Shown here in pieces: positions 1 through 11,839 of a stretch of 64,000 nt of DNA; the stretch's first letter is position 1; the number at the start of each line of letters is the position of its first letter. The stretch is from NCBI RefSeq assembly GCF_047675955.1, contig NC_132911.1, positions 69,225,133-69,289,132 on the forward strand, given 5' to 3'. The notes under the pieces were generated by a model. The model searched no databases, was not told the DNA's origin, and saw only the letters and a program-made list of their open reading frames with translations. A program made the position numbers and the translations under genes. The stretch comes from Chlorocebus sabaeus (Eukaryota > Chordata > Mammalia > Primates > Cercopithecidae).

Positions 1-700
1 CCAAAGAAGTTTTTCAGAACTTGATGAATCTGCAAATGTTAGTCTCAGAAAGTCATATACTCAATAACAAATGCATGATGATGACTATTTAGAAAACGTC
101 CCTATTCTAAGTAATAATAAAATAAGGATTGCTCATTGTTCCATCATTTATTTCCTTTCCATTCTGAATATTCAACATCTTTCCCTTAAGTAGCATTTTT
201 CTAATCAGTAAATAAATGTGCTCAAACCCCATCATCTTATGAAGCCCTTCACACAACTCCAAACTGTCTAACCTTCTTATTTTTACAGTCAAGCTTCTGG
301 GAAAAAATAGCCTAAAATCAATGCCTTGACTCCTTTACTCACCGTTCTACTCATTACAATAGGACTCCTGGCCTCACCACTCAATGAAAAAACAACTGAG
401 GACCCCCTAGATGTTATATACAATAGACACATTTTTTAGTCTTTCTTTTTATTTGGCCACTTTATGGCATTTGGCTTTATCAAAAATTCTGTGTTGAAAA
501 TTCTTCCCAGATTTTACGTGCCTTAACTCCTCCCTGGATTTTCTTCTTTCTCTGGCCTCCCTTTTTCCATCAGTCTCCTTTGTTGACTCTCTTCTCTCAT
601 TCGTCCCCTAACTGTTGGTGTGCCACAAAATTCTACACATTACCTCTGCCCCTCCCATTCCACACACACCCTGGAGAAATCGCATCCTTATACAGACAGA
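1..700. other. Anonymous AT-rich DNA, no gene seen
   Basis: No convincing coding frame, structured RNA or recognisable repeat. Short open frames have no domain character. The pyrimidine-rich stretch near 520-660 may be the degraded front of the L2 that follows. Confidence 0.5.
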
Positions 701-1160
701 TGGACATAGCAATATTTGCCATATCTGCTTCCCTAGCCAAAATCTCTTCTAATGAGATACCTACTGGTTCTCTTCATGTGGAAATCTTATAGTTATCTGT
801 AACTAGATGTGTCCAAAGCTAGAAATCTATAAATCAGCCTCAACTTCTCCCTTTGCCTCACCTGCCACATAAAATCCATCTCTATATTCTATTGGGCCTA
901 CCTCTCAAATATCACAATTCTTTCCTACTTCTTCCTTGCCATGAGCAGAATCTTATTTCAAGCTATTTCTCATCTGTATAACTATAATTAGTGCCTTTCA
1001 GCCGGTATCCCAGCTTCTCAACCCGAAATCATCTGCTGTACAGCAAAGGCTATGATCCTTTCAGCATGGTCTGGGGCAGAGGTAGAAATATCTTTAGAAT
1101 AAAGAAGAGTACATTTACCCAGAAAAAGTATACCTTAAAACAATCTACACTCTACCCTCC
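700..1160 (+). mobile_element. LINE-2 (L2) fragment
   Basis: The stretch around 820-1010 follows the L2 reverse-transcriptase-end consensus in order: a Ser/Pro-rich coding trace, then a block resembling 'ctccctttgcctcac...ccacat', then 'tctcatctgtataactataa'. It is highly diverged and has no open frame, as expected of a mammal-wide fossil. The boundaries are approximate. Confidence 0.5.
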
Positions 1161-2080
1161 AATTCTAGCACTATGAAGCAATGTTTGAATTCATAATTTG
1201 ATCTCCTGAGTGCATGTAACTACTCAGGAAATCTAAGTTTGGGGTATCATTTGTCACTTAAGTTGGTATCTCATTGCAAACTGTAAGTTCTAGCATATAA
1301 TTCATTCTCTTATGAATTTGGTCAGCAAGAATCTATTTCTTATAATATGACAAATTGATAATGTTAAGCTTTTAAATGTACAAAGCTCAGAACCAGATCT
1401 GTGTTGGTGGCGACCTATGCTAACTATGGCAACCTATCATTGGCAATTTCCAGTGTGCAAATATCTAATGACTCCTGTCTGCATATCTTGTCTGCTGGTT
1501 TTGGACACATCATAACAGTAGCATTAATTAAATTATATCATTTTTAAGATATCCAAAAATATCTACCCTGTGACCTTCTCATGTCTGAAACTCAAATATT
1601 TCAAGGTAGTCTGGAGCTTGTTAGCATGCTTCTTGGAATCATCTGGAAACACACCCTATTCAAGACCTGTAGCACAAAGTTCAGGAATATTTTTGGCACA
1701 GCCTTGAAGGGTAAATGTGATGAATAACATATTGTTCTTTCCTAACTCTATGTTCTGTAACCTATACTCATGTAATCTCCAACCACTGAACAAATCTAAT
1801 ATTGACAAATTGTATCAAAAACAGGTGATGTGGTCCCTCACTTAGACAAATCTATGTGCAAACCACACCAGCCTTATGTTTAGAGGGAACTTGTTAGGAT
1901 GCCAAAAGATTTGTTGAACAACCAAGCTTTCTCTTTTCCATTATTGGAGTGACTCCAGAAGCCATCTCACTTCCTATAGATTCTGTCCTCAAAATGTGAC
2001 TTAAATTTACCAGCCTCTACCTACTCCCAGTCTGTGGCCTCACATGGAAACCTCATAAATAGAAAGTACCAGGAAAACAA
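1160..2080. other. Anonymous non-coding DNA
   Basis: AT-rich, with no repeat family or coding frame that I can support. Only very short frames, without codon character. Confidence 0.5.
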
Positions 2081-2276
2081 CATGAACTTTGGAACCAAAG
2101 AGAGCTAGATTCAATGCCTGCTTCATCTTTTTCTTACTCATTCTGTGACTTCAGTGAACCACATAACCTTTCCAAAACTCAGTTTCCTCAGCTGTGAAAT
2201 AAAAATTAGCATTCTCACTTCAAGGGATGTTATTTGAATAAAATAGGTAAAAATAAGTACCACATATGCAGTGCTT
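2080..2276 (+). mobile_element. MIR SINE, sense orientation
   Basis: Contains the MIR core in sense order: 'tgtgacttcagtgaacc', then 'tttccaaaactcagtttcctcagctgtgaaat', then the 'ggatgttatttgaataaaa' block. It is diverged and has no intact pol III promoter that I can confirm. The AluJ at 2287 interrupts the DNA just behind it. Confidence 0.65.
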
Positions 2277-2286
2277 TAGAGGTACT

Positions 2287-2630
2287 ATGGGCTGGTACAG
2301 TGGCTCATGCCTGTAATCCCAGCACTTTGGGAGACTGAGGCAAGAGGATCACTTGAGGCCAGGAGCTCAGGACTAGTCTGGGCAACATAGCAAGACCTCA
2401 TCTCTACCAAAAAAAATATAAAATTTTAAACTTAGCTGGGCATGGTGGCACACACTTGTAGTCCCAACTACTCAGGAGGCTGAGGTGAGAGGATCACTTG
2501 AGGCCAACAATTCAAGGCTGCAGTGAGCTATGATCATGCCACAGAACTCCAGCCTGGGCAGCAAACCAAAACTCCATCTCTTACACACACACAGGCACAA
2601 ACACACACATACACACACACACACACAAAA
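2287..2630 (+). mobile_element. AluJ element with (CA)n-converted tail
   Basis: A dimeric Alu read on the plus strand, starting 'gggctggtacagtggctcatg'. The middle A-rich linker is near 2408-2420 and the right arm ends near 2580. Diagnostic positions look like the old J class, with 'cttgaggccaggag' in the left arm and again in the right. The A-tail has turned into a (CA)n repeat at 2582-2627. A 10-bp TSD, TAGAGGTACT, flanks it at 2277-2286 and 2631-2640, so the insertion boundaries are well supported. Confidence 0.9.
2582..2627. repeat. (CA)n microsatellite in Alu tail
   Basis: An imperfect CA repeat that replaces the poly-A tail of the AluJ copy. It is probably length-variable. Confidence 0.85.
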
Positions 2631-2663
2631 TAGAGGTACTCTTATTTTAGTCTTTACAACAAT

Positions 2664-2698
2664 ATAGATAGATAGACAGACAGACAGACAGATAGATA
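2664..2698. repeat. (GATA/GACA)n tetranucleotide repeat
   Basis: A run of gata units, then gaca units, then gata units. It lies between the AluJ and an antisense MIR. Confidence 0.85.
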
Positions 2699-2835
2699 AT
2701 CATTTTATAGATGAAGAAACTATGGCATTGGGAGGTTAAGTAACTTGCATAAGATCACCCAGCTAGTAAATGGAGGAGTTGGGATTTGAATCAAGGCACA
2801 CTGGCCTTAGAGTCTGTATTTTCAATTATTAGGCT
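2697..2835 (-). mobile_element. MIR SINE, antisense
   Basis: 'cattttatagatgaagaaact', then 'ggttaagtaacttgcataag', then 'cacccagctagtaaatgg' is the reverse complement of the conserved MIR core. With the sense MIR at 2080 it forms a head-to-head pair around the AluJ. Confidence 0.75.
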
Positions 2836-3950
2836 TTACTGCATATGCTGAGCACCCTGCAGAGTTTCAGGTACATATGAGGTGCTAAATAAGTACACCT
2901 TGTTAGGACAGCTGAAATACTCTCTAATGGGTTTTCTTAACTCAGATGTTGCTATCTTTCCATTTGTCCTGCCAGTTTTTCCTAGAGCCATCTCTCTGAA
3001 ATACAAATCTGAACTTGCTTCTGATTTTTAAAATATGGGAAAAAATACCATTTTTTCCCATTGCCTAAGACAAAGTCTGAACTTTTAACTATGACATTAG
3101 AAGTCATAAAAATCTTAATATACAAATGATTCATTGTATTCTCAGTGACCTAAGGATTACATGATGGTTTGTTTTGCATGACTTCTTCAGGAAAGTATGA
3201 AGACATTCTCTGTCTTTGGGGGCAGTTGGGGTAGAAAAATAGAGGTCACTGTGGTTCGTCAGGAAGAAATCAGGAAGAAATAAGTGAATTCCTTCGTCCT
3301 TCATACTTCAAGAAGAGTAAACAACTTTTTAATGTTGTCAGATCTTTTTAATGCCTGGAGGCTTTCTGAAAGGAAAGAATCAAGTTCTTCCTAGAAGGAA
3401 TTCCCTGAATAAATCCTTTGTGTTTTATAGATTGATAAAAGTGACCAAATCCCTGGGTGGCTTCCTGGGATTAGCAAGGCTACTGTTAACATCCTCCTCA
3501 AGGGACAAATGCCTAAATTCATGCAAGTCAAGCATATTTTAATTGGTAGGGCTCTGCAGAATATATGAGTACATATGTCTAAAAGCTCCTAGCATTGAGG
3601 GATGGGGGCTAAGTGGCCATGTGTAGTCTGGAGGGATGGCCTCCTAAGAAAGACTCTCTAGAGCAAGGACCATCAGCACCAGTTTTATCAGACCACACCT
3701 TCAGATGCAATAAAGAGCCAAGGTAACCATAGCAACATCAAACTTCCCCACTTGAATGTACATCCTTCATTTTAGGCCTATGTCAAGCCTGGGGTTCTTC
3801 ACTGATCCAGGACCCCAGAGTGTGATAATAGACTTCTTGTCAATATGGCATCTGGGGTTTTCCCTTAGTTTTTCTGAATTTTCAAAATTTAAAATGGGCC
3901 ACCATTTATATCATAAAGAATGCAAGAGTCCAAGTTCTTATTCTGTATGC
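2836..3950. other. Anonymous non-coding DNA
   Basis: No gene or repeat that I recognise. Open frames of up to about 97 codons near 3.35-4.05 kb show no protein-family character and partly overlap the L2 that follows. Confidence 0.5.
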
Positions 3951-4740
3951 ATGACAGCATTTAGGATGATAGCTTCATTTCTGTGGGATCAATCTTTTAA
4001 ATGCCTCCTGAACACATCTGTATCACTCCATTTTCATCTGCCAGGCTAGCCTTAGACACCATCATCTCTCACATGGTCCTTGCAACAACCTTTCTCACAG
4101 AATCTCCTGCTTTTTACTTTTGCTTTCCTCCAATCCATTCTCAATACGGGAGCACTCGTTCTGAAACAAAATTCCAACCACACCACCCCTTCACTTTAAA
4201 TTCTTTAATGTTGTCTCATTGGTCTTTATATAAAGACAGAAATCGACAGTTCTCAGCCTTATCTTACCCCTGCCTGCACCTGAGCTCAGCTCACACCCCA
4301 CCCATGTTCTGGGTTCCAGCCACACTGGCCTTTCACTTTCTCTGGGCACATCCTAGGCTCTTCCCCTAGAGGAGCCAGGCACACGCCTGTTCTCTCTGTT
4401 TGGAGCATTCCTGCCTGGGAGAAAATTCAATCCTATTCATCCTTCAGATCTCAGATCAAATGTCAGGGATGTTTTCTGAGAATCTTCTTGGCCACATCCG
4501 CACACTCAGGCAGGGTTAAACTGCAGCATGACGTGCTCCCATTGCCTTTTACATCATAGCACTTCTTACAGTTTTCAAATATAGATCAGCTTTTATGTTT
4601 TTCCTCCAATGGCTGTCTTGCTGCTAAATATTACACTTTATGAGGGCGGTGCTTGTTTTGTCTTTTTTAATCAGGAATTTGCCTTGTACAACACTTAATG
4701 CTTGATCCAATACATTTAAGATGTATTTGCGAAATTAGGC
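3950..4740 (+). mobile_element. LINE-2 (L2) 3' portion
   Basis: A long, collinear match to the L2 3' consensus as I know it: 'caccatcatctctcac', 'ccagccacactggcctttc', 'cattcctgcctgg', 'catccttcagatctcagatca', 'catagcacttcttacagtt', then the 'atgagggcggtgcttgtttt' block and the end. Frames through it are broken. One 122-codon frame at 4001-4369 is a chance opening within degraded L2 reverse-transcriptase-end sequence. Confidence 0.75.
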
Positions 4741-5400
4741 CAGATTTTGACTAACTATAAAAAGTTAAAACTGGTATTGGGGTAGAAGAGGGATGTAAAA
4801 TACCAGGAAGGAAAAAGGTAATTTTGTGATGACACACTGGGAAATATGAAGCCAAATAAGAGCAAATGAAGCTCGTGACAGAGCATTTCTTTGGTGGGGT
4901 TCACTATGTGTGCAGCTAAGACATGGATGCTGATACTTACTGAGATAGGATCAAGGAGGTGGAAGACAAGAGCAATAACCTGTGGTTTTAAGAAGTTAAA
5001 TTCAGAAGATAGGAAGTAGATCCCCAAGGCATGAAGTGGGTCCCCAAGACAGGAGACAACTCTCAGGTCAGACGCAATGGTATTATAAAATAACTGAACA
5101 TATAATTGATCATAAAGAAATAATAAACTGAACAAACAATTAAAACCACAGATGAAGATATAAATAATTCTCATTCCATAGTATGTATAAATGAAAATTA
5201 ATATTACTGAGCACAGAATTACTAATTGTGCTGACATAAAATAATACATAAAGTATTGACATTTTACTTAGTATAACATTTTTATTGTTTTGTTTCCAGA
5301 AACAATTATTTATAAGAACTTTCATATAGATATCTCCTGACTTCAGTTCCATTCACCCTTCCTTTTTAAATCAGGCCTTAAGTCTTGCAACTGGGATTGT
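4741..5400. other. Anonymous AT-rich DNA
   Basis: A 164-codon minus-strand frame at 4755-5249 is rich in Phe/Leu/Ile, as translations of AT-rich DNA usually are. It has no repeat, domain or signal that would make it a gene. Confidence 0.5.
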
Positions 5401-5936
5401 CCTCTTATTTTCAGGAATAAAACGCCAGCAGTGTGGCATATAGCAGCCCCAGTCCATGGCCTGTCAATATCCCTCCCAGTCTTACTGCTGTAGGTATACT
5501 GGCCCACAGCCAACTGTCAGCTTCTGCGCTTCTTTGCCTGAGGGCCTTCTCTGAGCTCCTGCTGCCTGCCAGGGAAGGCAGGAAGTATCAGACAATTACC
5601 TCCTCCTCCAACCCCTAGCAGCTCTCAACCAATGACTGATAAGAGCCACTGTATAAATACACCACCGTCCTCACTCCTCGCTCTGTGGTGGGAATAACTC
5701 TGAGGCTCATGTTCTACACTGGCTCCCTGAGTTGCCCATTGGGAGTAAGTCCCAATTATTCACAGTGGAAATTTGCTGGTAACTTATCCATTATTGGATG
5801 CTTTTGTTTTCCCTGTTTCATTTTCCCTACTGCTGTTTCCTAGTATCACCTCTCAAACAAGCTACTTATATTCACTTATTTGTCTGAGGATCTCCTCCTG
5901 GGGGAATCCAGACTAAAACCTCCAAGAAATAACATG
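5400..5936 (+). mobile_element. Possible ERV-L-type solitary LTR
   Basis: GC-richer than its flanks. It carries a TATA-like 'ctgtataaatacacc' near 5650 and ends with 'cctgggggaatccagactaa', a terminal signature I associate with ERV-L/MLT LTRs. No matching second LTR or internal region is seen. The boundaries and the family are uncertain. Confidence 0.4.
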
Positions 5937-5977
5937 GAAACATAGAAACGTAGAAACTTCTACGTTTCCATGTTATT
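5928..5977. repeat. 50-bp near-perfect hairpin (14-bp arms)
   Basis: Arms AATAACATGGAAAC (5928-5941) and GTTTCCATGTTATT (5964-5977) are exact reverse complements. A second inverted repeat, CGTAGAA/TTCTACG, sits inside (5949-5964), so two alternative stem-loops are possible. Confidence 0.9.
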
Positions 5978-6785
5978 CACCCATATTATGGTGGTGGTTC
6001 TGTGTGCCTTTCTCCTTAATTTAAATTACTCATGGAAAGAGACTTTTTGCATTTCTAACACTCACATCCAACATCTAGTGTAACATATACAATAGTGTTC
6101 TATGAAATTGTGAAATAATAATAGTGTTAATGTAAGTCGCATAATAGTTTGTGGACGCCATTTTAAGAGCTTTTCATATATTAACTCATTTATTCCTTAC
6201 AATAATCCTACGAGGAAATGTACTGACCCAAACACACCCACTTTAAGTAAAAGTGAGTCAAACTTTACCCAACTTTATCTGAGCCTTTGTAATGATCAGT
6301 GCTAGAAACAAGAAAGTAGTAGTCACTGATACAGCGTCAGTCCCTGAACTATGGGATGGAGTCTCTTTTCTCTGCATTGAGATGCATTTTGGTTTTGAAT
6401 TAACACAGTGACAATCATTATGTGTGAGGTAAGTATGCCCACAAAAACTGCTGATTTTCAGGTGTCCCTGTTTTCATATCTCGTTAGTCACATAGCCGGA
6501 GAGTCCTTGTTAGTTTTCATTTTCCACTTTTTACTGGAGTTGTGACTCATAAATCTATAATTTACAGGTAAATTTTTAACAAGCAATCTACACAGAACAT
6601 GTATATCCTCCTAAAAGCCTTGCTAGGTAAGAACTTAGAAGAGAATAGACCCTAACAATCCCTCTTATTGTCTTCCAGCTATTAAAAAACTTATCTGTAT
6701 GTTTTATGGTCAGGGAAGAATTGCCTGAAGCATCCTTGAAGGAGAGAGAAACTGAGTTACAGACTTGCTATTCATTCCTTTCTTC
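5978..6785. other. Mostly anonymous DNA with a short antisense MIR trace
   Basis: Around 6163-6222, 'atattaactcatttattcct...aataatcctacgagg' looks like the reverse complement of the MIR 3' region. The remainder is unrecognised. Confidence 0.45.
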
Positions 6786-6925
6786 CCAGGTAATTACAGG
6801 TATCATCACCCCTATTTCACAAATGAGTAAACTGAGATTCAAAGAGGTGAAATGACTTGCTCAAGATCACACAGCTTGTGAGCAGTGATTTTGGAAACGA
6901 AACTAGGCCTGTGGCCTTTAAAATG
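6786..6925 (-). mobile_element. MIR SINE, antisense
   Basis: 'cctatttcacaaatgagtaaactgag', 'gaggtgaaatgacttgctcaagatcacacagc' and 'gagcagtgattttggaaacgaaactaggcc' follow the reverse complement of the MIR core in order. Confidence 0.75.
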
Positions 6926-7000
6926 CACACTTTCAACCACTCTAGGAGATAGATAACAGATAACGGTGTTGCCAAGAACAACCGTACTGTCTGTCATTTT

Positions 7001-7240
7001 GTTGTTTTGTTTTGTTTTTTGTTTTTGATTTTTTTTTGAGACGGAGTCTTGCTCTGTCACCCAGGCTGGAGTGCAGTGGCGCGATCTTGGCTCACTGCAA
7101 GCTCCGCCTCCCAGGTTCACACCATTCTCCTGCCTCAGCCTCCAGAGTAGCTGGGACTACAGGTACCTGCCACCACACCTGGCTAATTTTTTGTATTTTT
7201 AGTAGAGACAGGGTTTCACCATGTTAGCCAGGATGGTCTC
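7001..7240 (-). mobile_element. 5'-truncated AluY
   Basis: An antisense Alu: T-rich tail (7001-7037), then 'gagacggagtcttgctctgtc' and so on. 'actgcaagctccgcctccc' is typical of AluY. It stops abruptly at 'ggatggtctc' (7240), so about the first 85 bases of the element are missing. I could not define a TSD. Confidence 0.85.
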
Positions 7241-9567
7241 TAGCCTGTGGTTTTATCGTAAGTCATTTATTCTGTGTTTTCCTCAGGTTTTTTCTCATTT
7301 CTATTATCTGACAAAACAAGGAAGAAGAAAAATTTTTACCTAGCGTTAAAGTGTAGTGGTGATTTCAACTTTCAGATTAGAGAAAAATAAGTGAAGAGCC
7401 ACAGTGCTGTGCAAACAAACCCTCAGATAGGGCGATCTATTGCAGATGCCATTTTGCAGAGTACAGTAAAGAAAGGCAAACCTAATTGCAAACATCACAA
7501 AAATCTGCCATTTCTACAGTTCATGAAGACTGTACTTAGAGTCAGGAATATGAGCAAATGCAGACTGAGAATTTTCTTAAGCCAATAATAAAAATCTCAT
7601 TACGTGGAAGTGACTATTGTATCACAAATGGTACAGAATATATTGGCATGGCCCCCCAAAAAAAGGGGGTGGAGAAATTCCTCTAGTAGAAAGATTTCCT
7701 TTAGCCATACCTTGGGAAGGGGTTTTATAATCACTTAGTGAAAAGATGATTAATTTGAGAATCACATTTATAGAAGTTTCTGTTTGATATATTTGATATA
7801 CTGGTATCAGGTTAAAGCCAGTTGTAGTAAATTATATGTATTCTTTACTTTAAAGTGGGAAAATAATCTTTTGTTTCTTTGAATTTCATTGTAAACACAT
7901 TTATTCATCTATTGGTTTTGATGAATATCTGTTCTCCAAATAATAAGTGTAATAAACATTCTGGTAACCAAAATTGTTAACCCATGTAAGCAGTATATTT
8001 ACAGTATACTTTTTAAGCAAACCTTATTCTTGGCTGGTCCACTATAGTATTATTTGTAATGCCATTTGAATGGGTGGCACTCAGTGGATTTTTCTTGAAG
8101 GGAAGAATTGCTTTAACAGTATCTTTTTAGATTTACCCTACTAAGCATCCTGCCCCAGAAAAAATATATGATTTTATGAAGGATGATCCTGATGGGAAAT
8201 TAAAACAGTCACAGATGTCTCAATTATATTTATATTCTTTCCTCACAAACAAACCCTGCTGAAAACCAGAATTTTTATCCCATCACTAAGAATCTAAGAA
8301 GTAAAAATTTACATTTGCCATTTCACCTCCATGTCACCTTCCTGGGTTTTCATGTAATGCAACAGAATGATGGCTCCTATTTAATTAAACAGAAATCTGG
8401 ATTAACTCCAGCTGTGAGCCATGCAATCAGTCCTTGTGTGAGCAAAAAGGGGTGTAATCCTTGGCCCATAGATCATTACTGCATCGAAATCTGCTCTCAC
8501 TCAAAGACATCCACAGGCCACCGAAAATGATTTTTTTCCCATACGAATTACTTAGAATCTGCAGCTGCCCCTTGTTCCCACCTTATGAAAATAACCTGAA
8601 AGGCTAAAAGAGCTTGATTTGTCCTTTTCCCATAAGTACTTTTTAATCAAAAGAGGCCCTGCCCTGCCCTGCCTGTTGATACATCTAGAATTTCTTTGTT
8701 TGCTGTTAAGAAGCACTATAGATGTGGTTTGCTGTTTAATGCAGGTTTTTTTTTTCATATGCATCTCTCCAGATGGGTGTAATTTGATTCTTTGATACAT
8801 ATTGAACAGATTTTTTAGAAACAGCTTTTTTAGAGGCAGATTTTTGTTGCAATATGACTTCATCTTTCTTCCAAAAGGAAATATCTTGATCTTTCTGAAT
8901 TGTGAATGGATTTACTCACAAAACCCAAACTTTTAATACAAAAGGCTGGAAGAGCCTTTCTGTTACAGATTCAGGCCAACTATAGTCCATGATAAGGGTA
9001 GGGAAGTGTCTGTTTTGCTGGGGCTGATGAGGGTGGACAAAAACTCCTCAATGTGGGGGAGATTGCCAACAAGGAGGTAAAAATAAAGTCCCCGGATCTG
9101 CTCTGAGTAAGAAGTGAGTAAATATGAACAAACAGGGTGGCTCAATTATGTATAGCTTAGAAGAGGATGAGCAAAACCCACACATGTCCTCATTGTTTCA
9201 CTGAGAATGAATGAAAGGGCATCATCTTCTTGCTAGAAAGAGGGAGGGAATGGGCAAAAAAGGATCCAGAGGTATCTTGGAATTATACAATTATTCCTGA
9301 TAGCATCTTTTAGAAGAAATAATCAAAGTTTCAGGCTTTCTCCAGCATGCTTCTGGTACATAGAGTCCTGCAAACCAAGTCAAAATTCCCACTACTCCAC
9401 AGAAGGCTTTATAGCTCTTAGTGTTTTGAAACTTTAGGCACTGAGCATGCAGATGGATTTGGTTCTCTGAAAATAAATAAAAAGTCCAACTGCCTGGAAT
9501 TATTCTCTAATTGCTGAAACTTACCTGCCAAAGTAAATTGGAACTTCAAAGGCCAGCACTTTGAGAA
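7241..9567. other. Anonymous non-coding DNA
   Basis: About 2.3 kb with no gene or repeat family I can name. Frames near 8.3-8.9 kb (71 and 103 codons) overlap on opposite strands, contain homopolymer-derived Lys/Phe runs and show no domain. Confidence 0.5.
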
Positions 9568-9572
9568 CAGGG

Positions 9573-9922
9573 TGTATTAGTCTATTTTCATGTTGCTGAT
9601 AAAGACATACCCAAGACTGGAAAGAAAAATAGGTTTAATGGACTCACAGTTCCAAGTGACTAGGGAGGTCTCACAATCATGGCAGAAGGTGAAAGGCACT
9701 TCTTACATAGCAGCAGCAAGGGAGAATGAGAGAGAAGTGAAAGTGGAAACCCCTTATATAACCATCAGATCTCATGAGACTTATTCACTACCACAAGAAT
9801 AGTATGGGGAAAATTGCCCCCATGATTCAATTATCTCCCACTGGGTCCCTCCCATAACATGTGGGAATTGTGGAATACAATTCAAGATGAGATTTCAGTA
9901 GGGGCTCAGAGCCAACATATCA
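9573..9922 (-). repeat. MaLR 3' LTR
   Basis: A 350-bp LTR at the left edge of the provirus, which is the 3' LTR on the minus strand. It begins TG on the plus strand and ends 'ccaacatatca'. It matches the right LTR throughout, with scattered substitutions and an extra 'catagcagcag' segment near 9714. Confidence 0.85.
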
Positions 9923-11087
9923 TTTCACCCTTGGCCCCTGCCAAATCTCATGTCCTGACATTTCAAAACCAATCATACCTTCCCAACCATCCCCCAAAGT
10001 CTTACCTCTTTTCAACATTAGCACAAAAGTTCACAGTCCAAAGTCTTATCTGAGACAAGGCAAGACCCTTCCGCTTATGAGCCTGTAAAATCAAAAACAA
10101 GTTAGTTACTTCCTAGATACAATGGGGGTACAGGCATTGGGTAAATACAGGCATTGAGTAAATGGGAGAAATTGGCCAAAACAAAGGGGCTACAGGCCCC
10201 ATGCAAGTCCAAAATCCAGCGGGGCAGTCAAATCTTAAAGTTCCAAACTGATCTCCTTTGACTCCATGTGTCACATTCAGGTCACACTGATGCAAAAGGT
10301 GGGTTCCCATGGTCTTGGGCAGCCCCACCCCTGTGGCTTTTCAGGGTACAGCCACCCTCCCAGCTGCTTTCATGGGCTGACATTGAATGTTTGCAGCTTT
10401 TTCAGGTGCATGGTGCAAGTTGTCAGTGGATCTACCATTCTGGGGCTTGGAGGATGGGTAGCCCTCTTCTTACAGCTCCACTAGGCAGTGTTCCAGTAGA
10501 GACTCTGTGTGGAGGCTCTGTCCCCACATCTCTCTTCCACACTGCTTCAGCAGAGGTTCTCCATTAGGACCCCACCCCTGCAGCAAACTTCTGCCTGGAC
10601 ATCCAGGCATTTCCATACATCCTCTGAAATCTAGGTGGAGGTTCCCAAACCCCAATTCTTCACTTCTGTGTACCTGCAGCCTCAACACCACACAGAAGCT
10701 GCCAGGACTTGGGGCTTGTACCCTCTGAAGGCATGGCTCAAGCTCTACATTGGACCCTTTCAGCCACAGCTGGAATATCTGGGATGCAGGGCACCATGTC
10801 CCTAGGCTGCACACAGCAGGGAAACCCTGGGCTCAGCCCATTAAATCAATTTTTCCTCCCAGTGTTATGGCCCTGTGATAAGAGGGGCTGTCCTGAAGGC
10901 CTCTGACATGCCCTGGAGACATTTTCCCCATTGTCTTGGGGATTAACATCGGCTCCTCATTACTTATGCAAATTTCTATAGCCAGCTTGAATTTCTCCTC
11001 AGAAAATGGGATTTTGTTTTCTATCACATAGTCAGGCTGCAAATTTTCTGAACTTCTATGCTCTACTTCCTTTATAAAACGTAATGC

Positions 11088-11408
11088 CTATAACAGCACC
11101 CAAGTCACCTCTTGAATGCTTTGCTGCTTAGAAATTTCTTCCACTGGATACCTTAAATCATCTCTCTCAACTTCAAAGTCCCACAAGTCACTAGGGAAGG
11201 GGCAAAATGCTGCTAGTCTCTTTGCTAAAACATAACAAGAGTCACCTTTGCTCCAGTTCCCAACAAGTTCCTCATCTCTATCTGAGACCACCTCAGCCTG
11301 GACTTTATTGTCCATATCACTATCAGCATTTTGGGCAAAGCCACTCAACAAGTCTCTAGGAAGTTCCAAACTTTCCCACATTTTCCTGTCTTCTTCTGAG
11401 CCCTCCAA
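11088..11408 (-). pseudogene. MaLR gag-like remnant
   Basis: A 106-codon minus-strand frame in the internal region, just downstream of the primer-binding site in element orientation. The translation is acidic and Glu/Asp/Ser/Lys-rich, consistent with MaLR gag-related sequence. There is no protease, reverse transcriptase or Cys-His box. It is much shorter than an ERV-L gag and is taken as a relic rather than a gene. I rest this on position and composition, not on alignment. Confidence 0.45.
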
Positions 11409-11480
11409 ACTCTTCCAACCTCTGCCTGTTACCCAGTTCCAGAGTCACTTCCATATTTTCGGGTATCTTTTCAGCTACAC

Positions 11481-11498
11481 TCCCCTCTACTGGTACCA
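11481..11498 (-). other. MaLR primer-binding site (tRNA-Leu-like)
   Basis: Immediately inside the 5' LTR the minus strand reads TGGTACCAGTAGAGGGGA. A TGGTACCAG start is typical of ERV-L/MaLR primer-binding sites assigned to tRNA-Leu. This fixes the orientation of the provirus as minus. Confidence 0.65.
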
Positions 11499-11502
11499 AT
11501 CT

Positions 11503-11839
11503 ATTTATGTGTCCATTTTTATGCTACTGATAAAGACCTACCTGAGACTAGTAAGAAAAATAGGTTTAATGAACTCAAAGTTCCACGTGGCTGGGGAGAC
11601 TTCACAATCATGGCAGAAAGCAAAAGGCGGCAAGAGAGAATGAGAGAGAAGTAAAAGTGGAAACCCCTTATAAAACCATCAGATTTCATGAGACTTATTA
11701 ATTACCATGAGAGCAGTATGGGGGAAATTGCCCCCATGATTCAATTATCACCCTCCAAGTCCCTCCCACAACATGTGGGCATTATGGGAGTAAAATTCAA
11801 GATGAGATTTGGGTGGGGACGCAAAGCCAAACCATATTA
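11503..11839 (-). repeat. MaLR 5' LTR
   Basis: About 337 bp at the right edge. The terminal dinucleotide at the outer end reads TA where CA (TG on the minus strand) is expected, a single substitution. The inner end aligns to the left LTR at 'ctgataaagac'. The A+T content and mismatches show long residence in the genome. Confidence 0.8.

Noticed and set aside
2582..2698. Short direct repeats considered as a CRISPR-like array
   Set aside because: They are CA, GATA and GACA microsatellites next to an Alu tail. There are no spacers, and the organism is a primate.
3756..4369. Overlapping 97- and 122-codon plus frames
   Set aside because: The second lies inside degraded L2 and the first has no features. 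They overlap in different frames.
4755..5249. 164-codon minus frame, hydrophobic
   Set aside because: Leu/Phe/Ile richness reflects AT-rich DNA. No signal peptide, domain or splice context supports a gene.
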